A DNA stretch of 20,688 nt, taken from NCBI GenBank assembly GCA_964537205.1, contig CAZHZH010000049.1, forward strand, positions 1 to 20,688, in the 5' to 3' direction. The DNA comes from Colivivens sp964537205 (GTDB lineage Bacteria > Bacteroidota > Bacteroidia > Bacteroidales > Bacteroidaceae). Below, one piece after another: positions 7,599 to 15,799 of this stretch; positions within the stretch are counted from its first letter, which is position 1, and each line of letters begins with the position of its first letter. The notes under the pieces are model-generated. The model was not told where the DNA came from, ran no database searches, and worked only from the letters and a program-made list of their open reading frames with translations. Position numbers and translations under genes: made by a program.

Positions 7599-10067
7599 AT
7601 GAAGCGTGTATCATTTTCTCTAACAGTATTGGCATGTGTGTGCCTCTCTTTGCAATCTGTCGCCCAAGAAAGGAAAAGCCGCATAGACAGCGGATGGAAT
7701 TACATTTATGGCGAACGTTCGGACATGCCGTCAGAGACGGAGTGGGGCCGTTCAAGATTGTTGGATGTGCCGCACGACTGGAGTGTGGAAACTGACGCAG
7801 CAGAGAAGGCGGGCAAGCATGTGGGGCCGTTTATCTGTGAGGGCGGTGATTATCAAAACGGGCACATGCTTGGCGGAGAAGCGTGGTACAGGAAGGTCTT
7901 GCATATTAACGACGCGGACAAGCAAAAGGACTTGGCTCTGTATTTTGAAGGCGTTTACAACCATGCGACGGTTTTTTTCAATGGCAGACAAGTATACTTC
8001 AACCATTATGGGTACCAAAGCTTCCGTGTGAACCTGCCGAAAGACATAATTAAGTACAATGCGGATAATGAAATCGTAGTGAAGTGTGAGAACAAGGGGA
8101 AGAACACCCGCTGGTATTCGGGATCCGGCATTTTCCGGCATGTGTGGCTGATAAGGACTCCCGATGATGTCTCGCTTGACGAGTGGGGTACTTTCGTTTC
8201 AACTGAGGATATAAAGGACGCAGACGGTAACGCGCTTGTAAAGGTCGTGAGCCGGCTGAAGGTGGGCGATTATGGCGGGGATAATATAAATGTCGGCCTG
8301 TCGGTAATTGACGCGTCGGGCAAGAACGTCGCTGAATCATCTGTGCGGCTTGCGGGATGCGATGACAACTCCAACCCCGATGTCTCATTCTTGGTGAAAA
8401 TACCAAGCGCGCGTTTATGGTCGGCGGATACACCTTATTTATATAAGGCAGTACTGACCGCGGGCGACGACAAGATAGTCATCCCGTTTGGTATAAGGAC
8501 GATTGTATGTGATACGGATGAAGGCTTATTGGTAAACGGCAGTCCCGTACTGCTGAAGGGAGGGTGTGTGCACCATGATCACGGACTGCTCGGGGCCGCC
8601 TCGCTTGACGGTGCGGAGATACGCAAAATAGAATTGCTGAAGAAGTACGGCTTCAATGCGGTGCGTTGCAGCCACAATCTGCCTTCGGAGAAATTCCTGC
8701 AAGTGTGCGACAGTTTGGGCATGTATGTGATTGACGAATGTTTCGACCAATGGTATGAGCCGAAGAACAGGGAAGACTATCATAATTATTTCGCCGACCA
8801 TTATCTGTCCGACCTTTCAACCATGTTGCGCCGCGACCGCAATCATCCGAGCGTGATAATGTGGAGTATCGGCAATGAGATTCCCGGACGCTATACTGAG
8901 AGAGGCATGATCGCGGCCCGGAACATGCGCGACCTGATTACGCGTTTGGACGGAACACGCCCTGTAATTGCCGCCTTATGCTATTGGGACATATCGAAGG
9001 TGGATTGGAAGCAAGACTCGTGGAAGGTCACGCAGTCGCTCGATGTTGTCGGGTATAACTATATGTGGGCGGAGTACGATAATGACGCTGTGAAGCACAA
9101 TCAACTGATGTGCGGCACGGAAACTTACCCAAAGGAGGCGTCACAGAACTGGGACAGGGTCGAGAAGTACAATAAGATTGTCGGCGACTTTGTCTGGACG
9201 GCCATGGATTATTTGGGAGAGGCGGGAATAGGTCACGGACTGTTTGTAAAAGACGGAAAGTCGAGTCCGTTCTTCATGCCTTATCCTTATTATAATGGCT
9301 GGTGCGGCGATATAGACTTGATAGGGGGCAAGAAGCCGCAGAGTTATTATCGCGACGTAGTGTGGAACATACAGCCTATAACGATGGCTGTCGAGCTGCC
9401 TTGTCCTGAAGGCTATCACAGGGAAATCAGCGGATGGGGCTGGCAACCGGAGGTGAACGCGTGGGAGCATCCTGCCACTTTCTTCACTCCTCATAACATT
9501 CCGAACATCATGTTTGATGGTGGTGGGACGGTAGCGGGTCCGAAGCAAAAGATGACTGGCAGGCATGTGAACGTTAATGTCTACAGTAAGGCGAAGCAGG
9601 TGAGACTGTACCTTAACGGCAAGCTTGTCGGCACCAAACCGACAAGCGACACGTATCATGCCGGCTTTGAAGTTGATTACGAACCGGGGACGTTGCGTGC
9701 GGTGGAGTTCGACGGTGAGAGGGAAGGTGCGTCGTTTGAGTTGAAAACCGCGGGCAAACCTGCCAGAATAGAGCTTGATACAGAGAGGTATGACAATCTC
9801 ATTTACGTCACACTGACACTCGTTGACAAAGACGGAAACCGTGTGGTTGATTATGAACGTATGGCAAAATTTACGGTCGAAGGTGGCGGCAAAGTCCTTG
9901 CAATGGGCAATGCGAACCCGACTGACATGGAGTCGTTCCGCAGCGACAGAACACGTCTGTTTAATGGGCGGGCAATGGCTGTGATACAGACTGATGGCAG
10001 TGGAACGCCAGTCAAACTTTCGGTAAAATGCCAAGACGTAAGCGGTGCGAACATGGTGATAAAGTGA
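7599..10067 (+). CDS. Secreted glycoside hydrolase family 2, beta-galactosidase-like
   Basis: This retaining exo-glycosidase has 822 residues. A signal peptide (residues 1-23, ending SVAQ) sends it to the periplasm or surface; a Cys at 13 leaves a small chance of lipidation. Then come the GH2 sugar-binding jelly roll (about 25-205, with GEAWYRK and the FEGVYNHATVFFNG signature), an Ig-like domain (about 210-305), the TIM barrel (about 308-600) and C-terminal beta domains that look like DUF4982 plus a GH2 C-terminal or Ig-like module. The acid/base is E427 in the signature NHPSVIMWSIGNEI, and the nucleophile is probably E508 in MCGTETYP. The domain set is that of Bacteroidota beta-galactosidases, but GH2 also includes glucuronidases, mannosidases and arabinosidases, so substrate is inferred. 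GH51 and GH29 genes follow. Confidence 0.85.
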   Translation: MKRVSFSLTVLACVCLSLQSVAQERKSRIDSGWNYIYGERSDMPSETEWGRSRLLDVPHDWSVETDAAEKAGKHVGPFICEGGDYQNGHMLGGEAWYRKVLHINDADKQKDLALYFEGVYNHATVFFNGRQVYFNHYGYQSFRVNLPKDIIKYNADNEIVVKCENKGKNTRWYSGSGIFRHVWLIRTPDDVSLDEWGTFVSTEDIKDADGNALVKVVSRLKVGDYGGDNINVGLSVIDASGKNVAESSVRLAGCDDNSNPDVSFLVKIPSARLWSADTPYLYKAVLTAGDDKIVIPFGIRTIVCDTDEGLLVNGSPVLLKGGCVHHDHGLLGAASLDGAEIRKIELLKKYGFNAVRCSHNLPSEKFLQVCDSLGMYVIDECFDQWYEPKNREDYHNYFADHYLSDLSTMLRRDRNHPSVIMWSIGNEIPGRYTERGMIAARNMRDLITRLDGTRPVIAALCYWDISKVDWKQDSWKVTQSLDVVGYNYMWAEYDNDAVKHNQLMCGTETYPKEASQNWDRVEKYNKIVGDFVWTAMDYLGEAGIGHGLFVKDGKSSPFFMPYPYYNGWCGDIDLIGGKKPQSYYRDVVWNIQPITMAVELPCPEGYHREISGWGWQPEVNAWEHPATFFTPHNIPNIMFDGGGTVAGPKQKMTGRHVNVNVYSKAKQVRLYLNGKLVGTKPTSDTYHAGFEVDYEPGTLRAVEFDGEREGASFELKTAGKPARIELDTERYDNLIYVTLTLVDKDGNRVVDYERMAKFTVEGGGKVLAMGNANPTDMESFRSDRTRLFNGRAMAVIQTDGSGTPVKLSVKCQDVSGANMVIK

Positions 10068-10140
10068 GTATATTTATTCGCGGCATTAATCGTTCAACTT
10101 ATCGTCTTGCGGTATGTCATTAATTAATTTAAATACAAAT

Positions 10141-11673
10141 ATGAAGAAAGCATTTTGTTTGATCTTGTCATTGACAAGTATGATCTTTGTTTTCGCCCAG
10201 GAGAATACCATAAGTATCAGGAACGATGTGAAGGCCTTTACTTACAACCCGATGATTTTCGGGCAGTTTATTGAACACTTCGACAATCAAATATATGGAG
10301 GAATTTTTGACCCTGGCAATAGTTTAAGCGATGAAGACGGATTCCGTACAGACGTGATAGAGGCACTGAAGGCCATAAAGACTCCTATTGTGCGCTGGCC
10401 GGGAGGATGCTTTGTCAGTACATATCATTGGGTTGACGGAGTAGGAAAAAATCGCCAACCTGTATATGACAAGACCTGGCAGGTAGAAGATCCTAATACA
10501 TTCGGGACAGACGAATTCATCAAGTGGTGCCGCAAGGTCGGTTGTGAACCATATATTTGCACGAACGCCGGCACCGGTACGCCGGAGGAGATGAGTGATT
10601 GGGTGGAATACTGCAACCTTAAAGTAGGCAAATGGGGACGGTTGCGTATGGCAAACGGTCATGAAGAACCATATAATGTAAAATATTGGAGTGTGGGAAA
10701 TGAGAACTGGGGAGCGCATGAACTTGGAGCGCGTACTGTACAGGAATGGGGTCCAATGGTGAGAGAGAGCGCCAAACTTATGCGCAGTGTCACAAAGGAT
10801 GCGAAACTCTTTGCCGCCGCCGTTTCTGATGAGAACTGGACTTTGCCATTGTTGCGTGAAGCAGGAAAATACATTGATTATATATCTATTCATGGATATT
10901 GGGATCCATTGTTCCATGTAAACAATCCCGCTCCATATTTGAAATGTATGATGAAGACCGAGAAGCCAGAAGAAGATATACAACGCACGATCAACATTAT
11001 TGATCGCGCGGGATTTGGCGGAGGCAAACTCAAAATCGCATACGATGAATGGAACCTGCGCAACTGGCATCATCCTTGGCATGGAGACCTGAGGCGTGGC
11101 TTTGATATTGAGGCGAGGCGTAAGAACGACATTGCGTCAACATATACAATGGCAGACGCACTATTCTCCGCTTGCTTCTTGAATGCCTGCCTACGACATG
11201 GCGACATAGTCGATATAGCTTGTTTCTCACCTATAGTGAACACCAGAGGGGCGATATATGTTTATAAAGATGGTATAGTAAAGAGAACAACTTACTACGC
11301 ATTGTTTATGTACACTAATTATTTGGAGAAAAATGTGATTCCTGTAGATTGCAATTTCACACAGCTGCAAGACGGAAACAATGCAGTGAACGTACTTGAC
11401 GCGATTCTCACAGCCAACGATGATCGCAACGAATATGTCATGGCCGTCGTCAACAAGCATCCGGATAAGGCTGTCACTGTATCAATTGATTTCAAGGGCA
11501 TGGGAGTTAAGACACCTAAATCTGTACAAGCCGTAGTATTGCAAGGGAATTCTCCAGATGACTATAATGATCGTGGTAAGGAGAATGTTGTACCTGAGAG
11601 AACCTCTATTAAAGTGGAAAACGGGAATGTGGACATACCTTCTCATTCAATAACATTTTTAAAAATCAAATGA
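10141..11673 (+). CDS. Secreted alpha-L-arabinofuranosidase, glycoside hydrolase family 51
   Basis: This retaining enzyme releases terminal alpha-L-arabinofuranose from arabinan, arabinogalactan or arabinoxylan side chains. The 510-residue protein has a signal peptide (1-20, ending FAQ), then the GH51 N-terminal pattern MIFGQFIEHFDNQIYGGI and RWPGGCFVSTYHW. The acid/base is E188 in YWSVGNENWG and the nucleophile E303 in IAYDEWN, both on the usual strands of the TIM barrel; a C-terminal beta domain follows. I start at the ATG at 10141, which begins the signal peptide, rather than at 10114. It lies 73 bases after GH2 with no clear consensus promoter in the gap, and 13 bases before GH29, so co-transcription is likely. 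Its codons look more A/T-rich than those of its neighbours. GH51 also includes endoglucanases, but these motifs fit the arabinofuranosidases. Confidence 0.87.
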   Translation: MKKAFCLILSLTSMIFVFAQENTISIRNDVKAFTYNPMIFGQFIEHFDNQIYGGIFDPGNSLSDEDGFRTDVIEALKAIKTPIVRWPGGCFVSTYHWVDGVGKNRQPVYDKTWQVEDPNTFGTDEFIKWCRKVGCEPYICTNAGTGTPEEMSDWVEYCNLKVGKWGRLRMANGHEEPYNVKYWSVGNENWGAHELGARTVQEWGPMVRESAKLMRSVTKDAKLFAAAVSDENWTLPLLREAGKYIDYISIHGYWDPLFHVNNPAPYLKCMMKTEKPEEDIQRTINIIDRAGFGGGKLKIAYDEWNLRNWHHPWHGDLRRGFDIEARRKNDIASTYTMADALFSACFLNACLRHGDIVDIACFSPIVNTRGAIYVYKDGIVKRTTYYALFMYTNYLEKNVIPVDCNFTQLQDGNNAVNVLDAILTANDDRNEYVMAVVNKHPDKAVTVSIDFKGMGVKTPKSVQAVVLQGNSPDDYNDRGKENVVPERTSIKVENGNVDIPSHSITFLKIK

Positions 11674-11686
11674 TCAATATGTTTTT

Positions 11687-13363
11687 ATGAAACAGATTTT
11701 TATCTTATGTGCCGCATTCATGGCAACATTGTCTGTTTGCGGACAAGACTACCAAGTGAAGGTCTCAGAGGCGGATGAGCCTATGCGGACTGGCGAGTAT
11801 GCGGCAGATTGGGAATCACTGAAAAATTACAAAGTGCCAGAGTGGTTTCGTGACGCCAAGTTTGGTATATGGGCGCATTGGGGACCTCAGTGTGTTGAAG
11901 GTTCGGGCGATTGGATGGCGCGTGAACTGTATCTCGAAGGAACGGATAAGGCGAATTTCCATCGTGAGCATTATGGCCACCCGTCGGAGTTCGGATTCAA
12001 GGACGTTCTTCCGTTGTTCAAGGCGGAGAATTGGGATCCTGAACAATTGCTTAGGTTTTACAAGGATGTCGTAGGCGCGCAATATTTCTTCGCCTTGGGT
12101 AATCATCATGATAATTACGACCTTTGGGACAGTAAATATCAAGAATGGAACTCGCAGAACATAGGGCCGCACAAGGATATTTTGGACGGATGGGCGAAGG
12201 CAGCGAAGAAAGTCGGACTGCCTTTCGGTATCTCGTTTCATGCGGATCACGCCTGGACATGGTATGAGCCGAGCCGTCGCTTCGACTTGAAAGGTGAAAT
12301 GATCGGTGTGAAATATGACGGATGGCTTACGAAGGAAGATGGCTATAAGCTCAATGCCGACGGAACTGAGAAATGGTGGAAAGGACTTGATCCGCAAAAG
12401 CTATACGCACAAAACCATGATTTTTCAGATAACACGTGGGACAATGGAGCCATACACTCACAGTGGGCGTGGGGCAGTGGAGCTTGTCTGCCCACACAGG
12501 AATACGTGACTAATTTCTATGATCGGACACTGGACGCCATCAACCGGTACAACCCCGACCTCATTTATTTTGATGTTACAGTATTGCCTTTCTACCCAGT
12601 GAGTGACGCTGGTTTGAAAATTGCCGCCCACATGTATAACAAGACCAGCAATGAACTGCTGAAGGTAAAAGACGAGAATACTACAGGCGTGGTTCTTACC
12701 AAGGTTCTCGACGAGGAACAACGTAAGGCGTTGGTGTGGGATGTGGAACGTGGCGCGCCAAACCAAATAATGGATGAGCCTTGGCAGTGCTGCAATTGTC
12801 TTGGCGACTGGCACTACAACACCGCGGTATATGAAAACGGATGGTACAAGAGTGCCGCGACGGTTGCCAAACTGCTGGTTGACATTGTTTCCAAGAATGG
12901 CAACATGCTTCTCAGTGTGCCTCTGCGTGCCGATGGAACTCCTGATGAAAAAGAAATCGCCATTCTGAAGGAATTTGGCGCATGGATGAAGATAAACAGC
13001 GAGAGCATCGTGAAGACCCGTCCATGGAAGATATTCGGTGAGGGACCGATAGCGGGCAAGACTATCAACGTCAACGCGCAAGGATTCAATGACGGTAATT
13101 ATACTAATGCCGGCTCTGACGAGATTCGTTTCACCCAAAACGACAAGTACCTGTACGTGAGTGCGCTCGCATGGCCGTCAGACCACAAGATTACGGTAAG
13201 CTCCCTTTCCGCCGCAAGTCGGTTGTTCCCTGGGAAAATAACAAAGGTGGAACTGTTGGGCTATGGCAAATTAAAATTCGAACGCACTGACAGCGCGCTT
13301 ATCGTAAATCTCCCAGACAAGGATATTAATGGCATCATGCCAGTGTTGAGAATTAGGAAGTAA
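11687..13363 (+). CDS. Secreted alpha-L-fucosidase, glycoside hydrolase family 29
   Basis: This enzyme removes terminal L-fucose by a retaining mechanism. The 558-residue protein has a signal peptide (about 1-20), then WFRDAKFGIWAHWGP at 53-67, which is the GH29 entry motif, NHHDNYDLWDS at 139-149 (in place of the common KHHDGF form) and GISFHADHAW. The likely nucleophile is D296 in NPDLIYFDVTVLPF, matching the position of the family's LxWFDG motif but with an unusual sequence after the Asp. A C-terminal beta domain starts near 470. The general acid cannot be assigned from sequence alone. It follows GH51 by 13 bases. The nonstandard active-site loops leave room for a different linkage preference. 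It ends within 6 bases of a convergent gene. Confidence 0.86.
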   Translation: MKQIFILCAAFMATLSVCGQDYQVKVSEADEPMRTGEYAADWESLKNYKVPEWFRDAKFGIWAHWGPQCVEGSGDWMARELYLEGTDKANFHREHYGHPSEFGFKDVLPLFKAENWDPEQLLRFYKDVVGAQYFFALGNHHDNYDLWDSKYQEWNSQNIGPHKDILDGWAKAAKKVGLPFGISFHADHAWTWYEPSRRFDLKGEMIGVKYDGWLTKEDGYKLNADGTEKWWKGLDPQKLYAQNHDFSDNTWDNGAIHSQWAWGSGACLPTQEYVTNFYDRTLDAINRYNPDLIYFDVTVLPFYPVSDAGLKIAAHMYNKTSNELLKVKDENTTGVVLTKVLDEEQRKALVWDVERGAPNQIMDEPWQCCNCLGDWHYNTAVYENGWYKSAATVAKLLVDIVSKNGNMLLSVPLRADGTPDEKEIAILKEFGAWMKINSESIVKTRPWKIFGEGPIAGKTINVNAQGFNDGNYTNAGSDEIRFTQNDKYLYVSALAWPSDHKITVSSLSAASRLFPGKITKVELLGYGKLKFERTDSALIVNLPDKDINGIMPVLRIRK

Positions 13364-13371
13364 CCTTCCTA
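13354..13371. terminator. Small hairpin spanning the two convergent stop codons
   Basis: TAGGAAG (13354-13360) and CTTCCTA (13365-13371) form a perfect 7-bp stem with the four-base loop TAAC. The GH29 stop TAA starts the loop and the DUF4251 stop TAG, read on the other strand, lies in the stem. It could act as a bidirectional transcription end or RNA-stability element. Neither side has a strong T-tract, so intrinsic termination is uncertain. Confidence 0.45.
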
Positions 13372-13806
13372 TTCCTCTGCCACCCGGCCTGTATAACTGC
13401 AAGCGGTGGCATTGCTCGGTATGAGGTCTATGTAGGCCTTGCCTGCATCATATATAGTAAGAAGGAACTGATAATCGATTATGCCACGCTTCACTTTGAA
13501 GCGGTATTCGGTTGCGGTGTCCTTCTTGTTTCTGTATGTCTTGTACTCTGTGTATGGCAGTTCGTAGTCAAGACGCTCGTCAAAGTTCATCGATGGCACA
13601 AAGACTTCGCCCATATAAGGCAGGCGGACAAATGCTGAATCGTTCCGTAGTTCGAGAGTGTAGCCGGGTGACAGGTTCTTTGACTGGAATCGCAACGGGT
13701 TCATATCGGTTACCTCAATCTTCACTTTTGGTGATGCGGCCTTGTTCGTTTGTGCTTGAAGTGCCAAAGGCGCAAGCAACAGCAGGAATAATAATGAATG
13801 TCTCAT
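13369..13806 (-). CDS. DUF4251 domain protein, exported
   Basis: The 145-residue protein starts with a clear signal peptide (MRHSLLFLLLLAPLALQAQ, cleavage after AQ). The rest is a compact beta-rich domain matching my memory of the Bacteroidales DUF4251 family: an FxSKNLSPGYTLELRNDSAFVRLPYMG core, then the strands around YRFKVKRGIIDY and FLLTIYDAGKAYIDLIPS. No enzymatic motif is present; the function is unknown and the location is probably periplasmic. It follows the TRIC-like gene by 29 bases in the same direction and is the last gene of the leftward unit. No -7 box is visible in that gap, so it probably depends on upstream promoters. Confidence 0.8.
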   Translation of the reverse strand: MRHSLLFLLLLAPLALQAQTNKAASPKVKIEVTDMNPLRFQSKNLSPGYTLELRNDSAFVRLPYMGEVFVPSMNFDERLDYELPYTEYKTYRNKKDTATEYRFKVKRGIIDYQFLLTIYDAGKAYIDLIPSNATACSYTGRVAEE

Positions 13807-13835
13807 AACTTAAATTGTATTTTAGAGTTCTTGTT

Positions 13836-14495
13836 TTATATTGAATCGTCTTCCGACTCATCTCCTTCGGAATGCAGCAGAGGCAGGGACAGATGGAACC
13901 TAACTGCCAGTATGCGGATTGTGATGATGAAGAAGAAGGTCGTTGTGGCGCAGATTGCCACATCAATGCCCAAGTAGTACATGAAGCAGTAGATGGCGCC
14001 GCCGATGACACTTGCCATGGCGTAGATCTCCTTGTGGAATATGACGGGTGTGTTGTTGAGCAGTACGTCACGGATCACACCACCGGCACTTCCCGTTATG
14101 GTCCCCATCAGGATCGCCACCCAGAAGGGGTAGCCAAGGTTGATTGTCTTCTGTATGCCGACTATGGTATAGAGCGCGAGACCCAATGTGTCGAATATGA
14201 GCCATGTGTTGTTCAAGCTACGTATAAGTTTTCCGAAAAGCAGTATGCATATTTGAGCTGCGATGGTGCAAAGAATATACAGCGGGTTGGTCATCCAAAA
14301 TGGCGTTACACCGAGTAGCACGTCGCGTGCCGTACCACCTCCGATGGCGACGACAAAGCCGACTGTGAATCCTCCAAACCAGTCAAGATGCTTTGCGGAC
14401 GCATGCCGTATGCCTGATATCGCATAGGCGAATGTCGCAAGCAGTTCGATGATGAACATCAGATGGTCGACGATTAATGATTGACTCTGCTCCAT
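13836..14495 (-). CDS. TRIC/UPF0126 family inner-membrane protein
   Basis: The 219-residue protein consists mostly of hydrophobic helices in two homologous halves, as in the trimeric intracellular cation channel family (UPF0126; YicG and YadS in E. coli). The paired signature is visible as GGGTARDVLLGVTPFW starting near 52 and GSAGGVIRDVLLNNTP starting near 135. Bacterial members are inner-membrane proteins; prokaryotic TRIC proteins form trimeric cation channels, and some relatives have been linked to transport of small molecules such as glycine. The exact substrate here is unknown. About seven membrane spans are expected. It lies 44 bases after the DUF3078 gene and before DUF4251, all leftward. 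Confidence 0.88.
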   Translation of the reverse strand: MEQSQSLIVDHLMFIIELLATFAYAISGIRHASAKHLDWFGGFTVGFVVAIGGGTARDVLLGVTPFWMTNPLYILCTIAAQICILLFGKLIRSLNNTWLIFDTLGLALYTIVGIQKTINLGYPFWVAILMGTITGSAGGVIRDVLLNNTPVIFHKEIYAMASVIGGAIYCFMYYLGIDVAICATTTFFFIITIRILAVRFHLSLPLLHSEGDESEDDSI

Positions 14496-14539
14496 AATCT
14501 ATTCATTTCTTATCGTATGTATTATCCAAGGTCGTAAAA

Positions 14540-15796
14540 TCAGAAGTTATATGAAAGACCAAGAGTGAAATATTCCTTGAACTGAAAATATCCAAGGTTG
14601 CTGTCATAGTATTTCTTATTGCGGCTGTCGTCGAAACGCCATAGGGTGTTGACTTCGGATGATATGTATTTTGAGAAGGCGAACGACAAGACATTCTCAA
14701 GTTCTGCTTCCACATATTCGTATGAGGTAAAGCAATAACTTCTGCAACGCCACGTTATGTTCTTTAAGATTTTCAGGGTGCAGTTCACTTCTATTCGCGA
14801 ACCGTAGTCTTGGGTCATGCTCCTGTCAATGAAGTTGTACACTTTGTGTATGTTCTCGTTGTCCGACGATATGTAGCGCATTTTGTATGATAACGGCAGT
14901 AGGGCTACTGAGAGTGATCCGTTCTTGATCGATGGCTTGTAGTCCATACCTACTGATACCGCAACATCGAGTGGAGACGCAAAGTCGGAGTATCTCAACC
15001 TGTTGTTGCTTCTGTATCCCGGCATGAACTGGGTCTTTGCTTCGGCTGATATGGTGTAGTTCCATGACTTTGCCGCTTTGTAGCCGAATTTGGTGTTAAG
15101 TTGCAGCAGGTCGTTGTTTGTCAGGAATGTATGGCAGGTGTCTGATGTCGTGGTGATAAATCCAAGGCGCATGTTGAGCCTGTTCTCCCACGATATTTTT
15201 TTTGTATCGTTGTATATAGCTGACAGGCTGAGTGTCGCCAGCAGGGTCGCGTTGTTATTGCCTCCTTTATACCAGTTCTCGCTGAAATAGTTTTGTGTGA
15301 ACTGCAACGACGACGAACCGCTTAACTTCCAAAAATTAGGACGTTTTACTTGCAGTCCTATGTCGATGTCACCCGGGATATCCTCGTCTTTTGGCAGTGC
15401 TACTGCCTCCTTTACCTCTTTCATGATGTCGTTTTTCAGCTTGTCTTCCTCCGGATTTGTGCTTTTGACGGTAGTTTCGTCAGTGAACTGGCTGTCGTAG
15501 TGTGTCATCATGTTCGGATGTGTGGCATAAAGCTTCATAATTTCCTGTGCGATCGAAGACTGACGCTCTGCGGAATCGAGTGAGAACACTTCTTTTGCCA
15601 CATTTGAATAATATGTGGTAGGGAACAGCAACTCAAAATAATAAGGGTTGAGTTCCGATGAAACGTTTTTGCCAATGGTGTTGTTTTGGGCGACTTTCAA
15701 TGAGTCGACATATCGGCCCACAATATTGCCGGTCTGCGCGCTTGCAATAGTGGCGGTTAGCCAAATGCTGAATATATATATGGTTTTCAATCTCAT
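14540..15796 (-). CDS. DUF3078 outer-membrane beta-barrel protein
   Basis: The 418-residue protein has a signal peptide (1-21, ending ASAQ), a polar region to about residue 150 and then a long series of alternating beta strands. The stretch LQFTQNYFSENWYKGGNNNATLLATLSLSAIYNDTKKISWENRL is typical of the Bacteroidota DUF3078 family. The protein ends in an aromatic residue (YNF), as expected of an outer-membrane barrel recognised by the BAM machinery. The function is unknown. The start lies 3 bases after the permease stop, so the two are co-transcribed, and possibly functionally paired across the envelope, though that pairing is inference. Confidence 0.82.
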   Translation of the reverse strand: MRLKTIYIFSIWLTATIASAQTGNIVGRYVDSLKVAQNNTIGKNVSSELNPYYFELLFPTTYYSNVAKEVFSLDSAERQSSIAQEIMKLYATHPNMMTHYDSQFTDETTVKSTNPEEDKLKNDIMKEVKEAVALPKDEDIPGDIDIGLQVKRPNFWKLSGSSSLQFTQNYFSENWYKGGNNNATLLATLSLSAIYNDTKKISWENRLNMRLGFITTTSDTCHTFLTNNDLLQLNTKFGYKAAKSWNYTISAEAKTQFMPGYRSNNRLRYSDFASPLDVAVSVGMDYKPSIKNGSLSVALLPLSYKMRYISSDNENIHKVYNFIDRSMTQDYGSRIEVNCTLKILKNITWRCRSYCFTSYEYVEAELENVLSFAFSKYISSEVNTLWRFDDSRNKKYYDSNLGYFQFKEYFTLGLSYNF

Positions 15797-15799
15797 AGG

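Noticed and set aside
9141..10034. 297-codon open frame on the minus strand opposite the GH2 gene
   Set aside because: It is antisense to the conserved GH2 barrel and C-terminal domains and shows no protein-family features.
10068..10140. Separate promoter between GH2 and GH51
   Set aside because: No TAnnTTTG box is present in the 73 bases. The AT-rich palindrome ATTAATTAAT at 10119-10128 is too simple to call a site.
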